From NCBI GenBank assembly GCA_002323895.1, contig DCQM01000001.1, positions 53,355 through 64,613 of the forward strand: 11,259 nucleotides of DNA, in the 5' to 3' direction. The stretch's first letter is position 1, and each line of letters opens with the position of its first letter. Below the pieces are notes generated by a model. That model was not told the DNA's origin, did no database searches, and saw only the letters and a program-made list of their open reading frames with translations. The position numbers and the translations under genes are program-made. Shown piece by piece: positions 6,289 to 11,259 of the stretch. The stretch comes from Akkermansiaceae bacterium UBA1518. GTDB taxonomy: Bacteria; Verrucomicrobiota; Verrucomicrobiia; Verrucomicrobiales; Akkermansiaceae.

Positions 6289-6984
6289 TCAGATCGCGAG
6301 CGTAGCTTTGAGCACTCCGGCAGGCCACTGGTTTGGTGCAGTCGGAGTATCGCCCAGAAAGCCATAGTTCAGAAGCGACCCGGACTCAGCCATTAGAGGA
6401 CGAGCGGCGGCGCCGAGTGGTCCCATGCCCATGACTGATAAGGCGTGTCCCGATAGTTGTTCGAAAATTTCGAGATGCTTTTTGATGTCATTCGAAGACT
6501 GCGCCATAAATGCGAATTTGTGGAGGTCTGCTCGCGTGTTTATTTTTTCGGCTAGTGATGCCGGTTCAGGAGTTACTTCGAAATCATGGAGAGAGCCGAT
6601 GACGGGAATGCCAATTGCTTTGGCATCGTCAATGACCGAGCCAAAAGCTTTAAAATCGCAAAGTTCAATGTCGATGATAGCGGCGTATGGAAGGAATGCT
6701 CGATACGCTTGCGCTCTTTCTTCTTTTGACCAGCTGTTTTGACCACCTTCCTCGGGCCCTCTTGCTGTTATCAAAACCGGGAGTGGGCATTGTTTTGCAA
6801 ATTGATGCACGTTTTCATCGGTTCCGAGAGAATCTAAACGCAATTCAACAATGTCGCAGTCCGTTGGCGTAATTGACAAGGTGGAATGGTCAGCAATGGC
6901 CCCCACAACAAGTCGTTTTCGATCCGACAAATGTTGGATGACTCGGCCTCGGTGCTTCATAAAAGAAGATTGGGGTGTCGGCAT
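6289..6984 (-). CDS. aroD: Type I 3-dehydroquinate dehydratase
   Basis: Catalyses step three of the shikimate pathway, 3-dehydroquinate to 3-dehydroshikimate, through a lysine Schiff base in the cytoplasm. From the ATG at 6984 it has 231 residues. Family marks in order: VGAI at 27-30, ELRLD at 47-51, ITAR at 72-75, DIEL at 105-108, GSLHDFE at 130-136 with catalytic His133, HKFAFMAQ at 155-162 with Schiff-base Lys156, MGMGPLGAAAR at 185-195 with substrate-binding Arg195, GSLLNYG at 202-208, and the lid region QWPAG at 219-223. It is slightly shorter than the E. coli enzyme (252), like other compact type I forms. Start is uncertain. A TTG at 6996 is in frame, but it is part of a TTGACA hexamer and may be promoter sequence. 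An ATG at 6960 is also possible. No start has a good ribosome binding site. The stop abuts the dinG stop. Confidence 0.92.
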   Translation of the reverse strand: MPTPQSSFMKHRGRVIQHLSDRKRLVVGAIADHSTLSITPTDCDIVELRLDSLGTDENVHQFAKQCPLPVLITARGPEEGGQNSWSKEERAQAYRAFLPYAAIIDIELCDFKAFGSVIDDAKAIGIPVIGSLHDFEVTPEPASLAEKINTRADLHKFAFMAQSSNDIKKHLEIFEQLSGHALSVMGMGPLGAAARPLMAESGSLLNYGFLGDTPTAPNQWPAGVLKATLAI

Positions 6985-7023
6985 TAGGTTTGTCAAAGAG
7001 CTTCATCCAGAATCGTGGGGCAC

Positions 7024-7029
7024 TGTCAA
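7024..7029 (-). promoter_or_regulatory. Candidate -35 hexamer of aroD
   Basis: A perfect TTGACA is read on the minus strand 40 bases before the preferred aroD ATG. The sequence 16-18 bases downstream (around GATGAAG) is a poor -10, so the assignment is tentative. A second TTGACA occurs at 6996-6991, also without a good -10. Either could drive aroD. Confidence 0.25.
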
Positions 7030-7063
7030 CTGCTAAAAAAACAAGGGTTTGGCAGTTTTTTTT
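7028..7063 (+). terminator. Terminator-like hairpin ahead of the pilus-like operon
   Basis: AACTGC (7028-7033) pairs with GCAGTT (7052-7057). Inside the loop, AAAC (7039-7042) can pair with GTTT (7047-7050). An 8-T run covers 7056-7063. The stem is short and AU-rich, so it would be a weak terminator on the plus strand. No plus-strand gene ends nearby: the closest is dinG, about 740 bases upstream with aroD antisense between. It may act as a leader attenuator or as insulation against antisense readthrough across aroD. Confidence 0.33.
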
Positions 7064-7112
7064 CTAGCCGCCCCCCGTTTTGATTTCCTACCTTCCGGGA
7101 AACCTTCAGCAA

Positions 7113-7745
7113 ATGATGATTCGTCAGAGATTTTTCGCAAATATTCTACCCCTTGTGTGTGGCCTCAGCCTGCCAATCAGCGCCTTTGGGCAACTCGAAC
7201 AGTCCAAGGATGCGAAGTTCAAGGTCGACGATCCAAAGTTTACCGAATTGCAGTCTCCCGAAATTCAGGATGGCAACGCTAAGAGCTTCAAACCTAAGGA
7301 TTGGCTTGAGGTTGAAGTCAAATTGCAACCTGATCGCTTACGAAACGAGCCCAAGGACGGCTATCTTGATCAGGTCAACGTGAATTGGCATGTTGTTGTT
7401 AAGGGGCAGGACCGCAAGAACTACAAAATTAGTAAGACGGTCACTTATGTTAATATTCCGGTCGATGAGCCGGTCTATGTCTCAGTTTATATTTCTCCAA
7501 ACACACTTAAACGTATCACAGGAAGCAGCAAGGCAAGCAAATCTGATCTTGAAGCCATTGGTGGTGAAATTGAGTGGGCTGGCAAGATGGTCGGATTCTT
7601 CACTCATGGGCAGAAAGCTGGTTGGTGGCGTGAGGCCTTAAAAGGCGTAGAAGCGACTTCAAAATTTCCTTTGCTCGACAAGACGCAGACTCCTTTTGCT
7701 GCTCTTTGGTATGATCGTTACGCCGAGGTTCAGCCAAAAAACTAA
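7113..7745 (+). CDS. Exported beta-rich pilus-operon protein, Amuc_1102-like
   Basis: First gene of the pilus-like operon. From the ATG at 7113 (or the next codon, 7116) the product has 210 residues. The N-terminus MMIRQRFF, hydrophobic about 7-22 and ending SAFG|Q, looks like a cleavable signal peptide, so the mature protein should be periplasmic or surface-exposed. The mature part alternates hydrophobic and polar residues, as beta strands do (WLEVEVKLQP, VNVNWHVVVKG, TVTYVNIPVDEPVYVSVYISP), and ends with a Trp/Tyr-rich segment (WWREAL, ALWYDRYAE). Position directly before a PilM-like gene matches Amuc_1102, which I recall being reported with an immunoglobulin-like fold. That link is by synteny and remembered pattern, not a search. 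A TTG at 7080 is in frame but would place extra residues before the signal peptide. No Shine-Dalgarno is visible. The next gene starts 51 bases after the stop. Confidence 0.8.
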   Translation: MMIRQRFFANILPLVCGLSLPISAFGQLEQSKDAKFKVDDPKFTELQSPEIQDGNAKSFKPKDWLEVEVKLQPDRLRNEPKDGYLDQVNVNWHVVVKGQDRKNYKISKTVTYVNIPVDEPVYVSVYISPNTLKRITGSSKASKSDLEAIGGEIEWAGKMVGFFTHGQKAGWWREALKGVEATSKFPLLDKTQTPFAALWYDRYAEVQPKN

Positions 7746-7796
7746 TACTCGGGGCTTACCGCCAATTTTTTTTCCACACACCCACACAATAAAACT

Positions 7797-9551
7797 ATGG
7801 CTGATCAACAGTCGATTATCGCACTAAATATCGGTTCTCAGAGAATCTCAATGGGCGTCCTAGCCCCGACCAAAAAAGGTCTGATCCTCAAAAAGTATGC
7901 CGCTACCACTATTCTAGCCGACCCTGCAACGGAGGCCGCGCGCATTCCTCAAGTCAAACTTGCCATCAAGGAGCTCGCTAAGGGCCTCAAGGTTGATAAG
8001 CAGAAGGCTGCCTATGCTCTCTCAGGGCAGTCGGTCTTTGTTCGATTCGTTAAGCTTCCTAAAGGTATAGAGGAAGAAATGGACGACTTGGTGCGCTTCG
8101 AGGCCCAGCAGAATGTTCCGTTCCCACTCGACGAGGTCGTCTGGGATTGGGAGAAGCTTGAGACCGATGGGATTGAACAAGAAGTTGTCTTGGTAGCTAT
8201 TAAGGCTGATTCGTTGAACGACCTTAATTCGGTTGTTGCTGATACTGGTCTGGGCACTCGCCTCGTCGACTCGGCGCCAACTGCTCTTTATAATTCGTTC
8301 CGCTACAATTATCCCGGTTTAGAGGAATGTGTTCTCTTGCTCGATATTGGAGCCAAAACTTCTAATCTGATTTATGCTGATGGGAAGAAGTTCTTTACCC
8401 GTTCGGTTTCAATCGGTGGAGCTAACATCACGAGTGCCATCGCTAAGGAATATAACGTTTCGTTTGTCGACGCGGAAAATAGCAAAATTACAAATGGATT
8501 GGTCACTCTGGGCGGTGCTCATGCCGATCAGCTAGATGATGCAACCGCTGCTCTCGGAACCGTAGTCCGAAATGCTCTGGCCCGCCTAACTGCGGAAATC
8601 CAACGCACCAACACTCTCTTCAGAAGTCAACAGGGTGGAAATGCTCCTCAAAAAGTGCTCCTTGCCGGTGGAACAACAAATCTTCCTTATCTCCGCGAGT
8701 TTCTAGAAGAGAAGCTCAACCTTCCTGTTGAGACTTTCAATCCGCTTCAGCGAATTTCGGTTGGCAAAGGTGTCGATGTTGACGCTATCGGCCAGGAAGC
8801 TCATCAGCTTGGTGAGCTCGTCGGGCTTAGCTTGCGCGCAACAGATAAATCTGAGGTTTCTATCGACCTCGTTCCTGACGCTGTTCAAGCCCAACGGGAT
8901 ATAAGTCGCCGAAAGCCTGCTCTCATTACCGCTGCGGCCCTCTTCATCGTTGGTCTCGGCCTTTGGGCTGGTTTTAAGACCAAATCGGTGAGTGATGGCA
9001 AGGCTCATCTCGCTAGTCTTGAGCTTAAGGCTAGGGAAATTCAGCAGCCAGCTTCTAAGATCAAAAGACTTCTGAAGGATGAGAAGAAGAACTTGGATCT
9101 CATTAAGGCTTACGCTGCAGCTGAAAGTGGCCGACTCAGCTTCATCAATACTTGGAATGACGTGTCCAAGGCTTTTGTGAGCGAGAATGTTTGGGTGACC
9201 GACTTTGAATATCGTACTAAGTATCAAATCGATGGGGATGCGAAAAGCGATCCTGTCATGGACGAAAGTTTCGCAACTGCCACCTACGGTAATTCACCTT
9301 TGATGAAGGAGGAAACTTGGGTTGATAGTGTTTCTATCAGTGGGTTGCACCTCAACAAGCAAGCTGAAGTTCTCGATATCCTAGAAGAACTCAAAAAGTC
9401 TGGAGTCCTTAAATTTGTTGACGCTAAAGACAACCCGATCCCAGATAACCAACTCGCTCAAATTACAGCGGCTCCGGCAGAAGAGACCAATGACTACGCG
9501 GCCCCATTTAAGATGCTTGTCCCACTGAAGCAGCCGTTCCAACACAAATAA
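7797..9551 (+). CDS. pilM: PilM-PilN fusion: actin-like ATPase plus membrane-anchored PilN-like domain (Amuc_1101-like)
   Basis: Inner-membrane platform component of type IV pilus/type II secretion type. The 584-residue protein joins two parts. Residues 1-350 are PilM: an actin/FtsA-like nucleotide-binding fold with ALNIGSQRI at 9-17 (phosphate 1), RFEAQQNVPFPLDEVVWDW at 100-118 (a PilM hallmark), LLDIGAKTSN at 181-190 (phosphate 2) and LLAGGTTNLPYL at 288-299 (adenosine motif). The second part has PilN architecture: IDLVP at 356-360, a basic stretch, one transmembrane helix at about 374-393, a charged probably coiled-coil segment at about 398-450, then a periplasmic alpha/beta domain. In separate PilN proteins an N-terminal INLLP motif binds PilM; here the equivalent follows the PilM domain in the same chain. 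Ordinary PilM is about 350 residues. The leader is A/C-rich with no Shine-Dalgarno. The next gene starts 27 bases after the stop. Confidence 0.88.
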   Translation: MADQQSIIALNIGSQRISMGVLAPTKKGLILKKYAATTILADPATEAARIPQVKLAIKELAKGLKVDKQKAAYALSGQSVFVRFVKLPKGIEEEMDDLVRFEAQQNVPFPLDEVVWDWEKLETDGIEQEVVLVAIKADSLNDLNSVVADTGLGTRLVDSAPTALYNSFRYNYPGLEECVLLLDIGAKTSNLIYADGKKFFTRSVSIGGANITSAIAKEYNVSFVDAENSKITNGLVTLGGAHADQLDDATAALGTVVRNALARLTAEIQRTNTLFRSQQGGNAPQKVLLAGGTTNLPYLREFLEEKLNLPVETFNPLQRISVGKGVDVDAIGQEAHQLGELVGLSLRATDKSEVSIDLVPDAVQAQRDISRRKPALITAAALFIVGLGLWAGFKTKSVSDGKAHLASLELKAREIQQPASKIKRLLKDEKKNLDLIKAYAAAESGRLSFINTWNDVSKAFVSENVWVTDFEYRTKYQIDGDAKSDPVMDESFATATYGNSPLMKEETWVDSVSISGLHLNKQAEVLDILEELKKSGVLKFVDAKDNPIPDNQLAQITAAPAEETNDYAAPFKMLVPLKQPFQHK

Positions 9552-9578
9552 TATATACGCACTTAATAATTACATACT

Positions 9579-10592
9579 ATGTCTTGGTTTAAAGAAAACA
9601 AGTTCCTCGGCGGATTGCTGGTTGTCACGGTCCTTTTGGCCGCAATCATCATCTTTCTTGGGATGAAAGCGGGCACCAGTCTCGAGGAGGTACAACAGCA
9701 GGTGGCCACGAAAGAAGCCACTCTGAAAAAAGATCTGAGTCTCAATCCTTACCCTAATCCTGAAAACGCGAAAGCGAAGGAGGCGAGTCTCAAAGAAGTC
9801 CTTGCGAAGGCAGCGGAAGCTCGTGAGAAGCTGCTCGCCTTTGTTCCTAAAAAAACGGAGGATATCTCTGGAAAAGATTTTGCAACCAAGCTTACCGATA
9901 CGGTAAGCAGAGTGAGTAATCTTTTCCCGGGAGAAAAAGCAATTCCAAGCGGTTTTTACCTTGGCTTTAAAAAGTATCGCGGTAGCCAACCCAAGGCGGA
10001 AGCGACAGGTGTTTTGAATTATCAGCTCGATGCAATGGAATACCTCCTAACCCAAGCTTCAGAGGCCGGGGTGAAGCAGATTGAGAACCTTGTTCGCGAG
10101 TCACTTCCTCAGGAAGACGGCTATGGTTGGCCTGGAACTAAGAATGCGAAAAGGCAACCGCGTGTCAGCGGTCGGTCTAAACGTGGTGCTCCCGGAGCGG
10201 TTCGCCCTCCGAAGTTCGAAAAACTTGACACGGTTGCACACCGTATGCCGGTTGAATTCACCTTCAAGGCTCCCGAGCCTGTTCTTCGTGAATTCTTCAA
10301 GCGTATTGGTAATTCTGACGAGTATTTCTTCGAGACCCGTATCGCGCGGGTTTTGAATCCCGCAAGCATCCCGAGCGCTGGGAAGGCTGCTTCTTCTGAG
10401 AAGGAGAGCGGTGATGGTGGTGGTGGTGCTTTTGGTGCCATTGAAATCGAGGGTGAAGAAACTGCTGAGGAGGAGCCTGTTGAGTCTGTTAAGGTTCTCG
10501 ACAAGGTGTCTGGTGGCGAAGAGCTGACGGTCTATCTTCGTGCCGACCTTCTTCTCTTTATCGAGGAAGAAAATCTCCCAGAACTCAAATAA
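9579..10592 (+). CDS. Amuc_1100-like pilus-associated membrane protein (PilO-like position)
   Basis: A 337-residue bitopic protein with a short cytoplasmic N-terminus (MSWFKENKF), one membrane helix at about 9-28, a helical, probably coiled-coil stretch at about 33-90, then a periplasmic alpha/beta region. Remembered Amuc_1100 (317 residues) aligns by eye at several places: FYLGFKKY (126-133) with WLGFQVY; LNYQLDAMEYLLTQASEAG (146-164) with LGFELKAINSLVNKLAECG; MPVEFTFKAPEPVLREF (223-239) with MPLEIAFQGDRESVLKA; EYFFETRIARV (248-258) with DYLFTVNSIRI. Size, topology and gene order agree too. It differs by a basic insertion at about 188-213, rich in Lys, Arg, Pro and Gly, and an acidic Gly/Glu-rich linker at about 275-303. 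Architecture resembles PilO, which pairs with PilN. The A. muciniphila protein is known as a TLR2-interacting surface/pilus-associated protein; whether this homologue does so is unknown. No Shine-Dalgarno. Confidence 0.82.
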   Translation: MSWFKENKFLGGLLVVTVLLAAIIIFLGMKAGTSLEEVQQQVATKEATLKKDLSLNPYPNPENAKAKEASLKEVLAKAAEAREKLLAFVPKKTEDISGKDFATKLTDTVSRVSNLFPGEKAIPSGFYLGFKKYRGSQPKAEATGVLNYQLDAMEYLLTQASEAGVKQIENLVRESLPQEDGYGWPGTKNAKRQPRVSGRSKRGAPGAVRPPKFEKLDTVAHRMPVEFTFKAPEPVLREFFKRIGNSDEYFFETRIARVLNPASIPSAGKAASSEKESGDGGGGAFGAIEIEGEETAEEEPVESVKVLDKVSGGEELTVYLRADLLLFIEEENLPELK

Positions 10593-10606
10593 AACACCTA
10601 CGCAAA

Positions 10607-11259
10607 ATGTCCTGGATTAAAGAAAACTATCATGTCGCAGCACTTGGCGGCGGAACCCTCGTTCTCGCGGGTCTCGGCTACCTCGGATACAGCGGGAATC
10701 AGGCCGTGAACGAAACGTTCAATGCGCCCAACCCCAACCCGGGGAAAACAACGACCGCCGAAGGCGGCGATATTGCCACTTCGGTGATCAAGATGGTCAC
10801 TGAGCAAGATCCTGTCATTCATCAAAAGACATCTGATGGACGGCCAGTCAATCTCTTCACGAGTGTCGACCTCTACACCAAGGATGGAGACAAGAAGAAG
10901 CTTCTCGATTTGCTAAAGATTGACCCGGTGCATCCACCGATTGGTAATCAGTGGTGGGTTGATAATCGCATTGACCCTTCCTACTCAGATTCCCCGACAA
11001 TGGATCAGGACTCAGATGGCTTTACAAATAAGGAGGAATTTCTTGCCAAAACTGATCCTAACGATCCCGACGACTATGGTGTTCTCGTTCAAAAGCTCGA
11101 AGTTGTTAAGGTTGAGAGTGACATGTGGCGCTTGCTTTTTAAGACGGTTCTCGGGAAAGGATATCAGTTTGACTATATGTATAAGCCTTTTGGTAAGAGG
11201 CTCATGACAAACCGGATTCCAGCTTCCGAAGTTATCACTGAGGGCGATACATTTTTCTC
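10607..11259 (+). CDS. Amuc_1099-like membrane protein with EF-hand-like loop, 3' end beyond the window
   Basis: Partial gene: ATG at 10607, then 217 complete codons with no stop before the window edge. It begins 14 bases after the Amuc_1100-like stop, clearly in the same operon. The N-terminus MSWIKENYHV echoes the previous protein's MSWFKENKF and is followed by one hydrophobic helix at about 11-28, rich in Gly and Leu, so it is probably another bitopic inner-membrane protein. The periplasmic part contains HPPIGNQWW at 109-117. A DxDxDG loop follows, with Asp133, Asp135, Asp137, Gly138, Asn141 and Glu144 at EF-hand positions 1, 3, 5, 6, 9 and 12, and then AKTDPNDPDDYG, resembling thrombospondin type 3 or dockerin-like calcium repeats. 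Assignment to the Amuc_1099 group is by gene order and this pattern. In Akkermansia a secretin gene (Amuc_1098) follows. No Shine-Dalgarno is visible. Confidence 0.78.
   Translation, partial: MSWIKENYHVAALGGGTLVLAGLGYLGYSGNQAVNETFNAPNPNPGKTTTAEGGDIATSVIKMVTEQDPVIHQKTSDGRPVNLFTSVDLYTKDGDKKKLLDLLKIDPVHPPIGNQWWVDNRIDPSYSDSPTMDQDSDGFTNKEEFLAKTDPNDPDDYGVLVQKLEVVKVESDMWRLLFKTVLGKGYQFDYMYKPFGKRLMTNRIPASEVITEGDTFF

Noticed and set aside
6985..6996. TTG at 6996 as the aroD start
   Set aside because: It is part of a TTGACA hexamer and adds four residues outside the conserved domain; an ATG lies at 6984.
7751..7773. Terminator between the first and second genes of the pilus-like operon (T run 7766-7773)
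   Set aside because: The upstream GGGGCTTACCGCC can form only about three base pairs, too weak for an intrinsic terminator.
1..11259. CRISPR arrays, tRNA/rRNA genes, transposases, defence or prophage genes
   Set aside because: No regular direct repeats, cloverleaf-like sequence, transposase or phage motifs were seen on reading both strands.

Overview
The window looks like a piece of a Verrucomicrobiota chromosome, most likely class Verrucomicrobiae (Akkermansia/Rubritalea-type relatives). The main reason is the rightmost gene block. Its gene order and protein features match, from memory, the Amuc_1102-1101-1100-1099 pilus-like cluster of Akkermansia muciniphila. Base composition is moderate, coding density is high, and many starts lack a recognisable Shine-Dalgarno sequence. 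No tRNA, rRNA, CRISPR array, insertion sequence or prophage signal was seen.

Layout, left to right. (1) 103-1313, plus strand: trmO and tadA, two tRNA anticodon-loop modification enzymes, 8 bases apart. (2) 1322-2329, minus strand: an exported protein with several LTxxQ (Spy/CpxP-like) motifs. Its intrinsic terminator lies inside the 3' coding end of tadA. (3) 2330-2880: 551 bases with no clearly assignable gene. It holds a probable promoter for the LTxxQ gene and an uncertain minus-strand ORF (2507-2809). (4) 2881-4191, minus strand: a BlaI/MecI-type winged-helix repressor followed by an M56 (BlaR1/MecR1-like) membrane metalloprotease that has no penicillin-binding sensor domain. (5) 4351-6288, plus strand: a DinG/XPD-family iron-sulfur helicase, whose stop codon abuts that of the convergent gene (6) aroD, a type I 3-dehydroquinate dehydratase (6289-6984, minus strand). 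(7) 7113 to the window end, plus strand: the pilus-like operon. It encodes an exported beta-rich protein (Amuc_1102-like), a PilM-PilN fusion (Amuc_1101-like), a single-pass Amuc_1100-like protein, and the first 217 codons of an Amuc_1099-like protein with an EF-hand-like loop. This last gene is cut by the window edge.

How the parts work together. The pilus-like operon should build an inner-membrane platform of the type IV pilus/type II secretion kind. The cytoplasmic actin-like PilM domain is tethered in cis to a PilN-like membrane domain. The Amuc_1100-like protein occupies the PilO-like place, and the Amuc_1099-like protein also spans the membrane. By analogy with Akkermansia a secretin gene should follow just outside the window. 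The BlaI/M56 pair resembles an envelope-signal switch: proteolysis by the membrane protease relieves repression by BlaI. Whether it acts on the adjacent envelope-type LTxxQ gene is only an inference. The rest (trmO, tadA, dinG, aroD) is housekeeping.

The main points of interest are the Amuc_1100-type locus itself, the PilM-PilN fusion with an internal IDLVP motif, the sensor-less M56 protease with an unexplained downstream reading frame, and the terminator placed within tadA.
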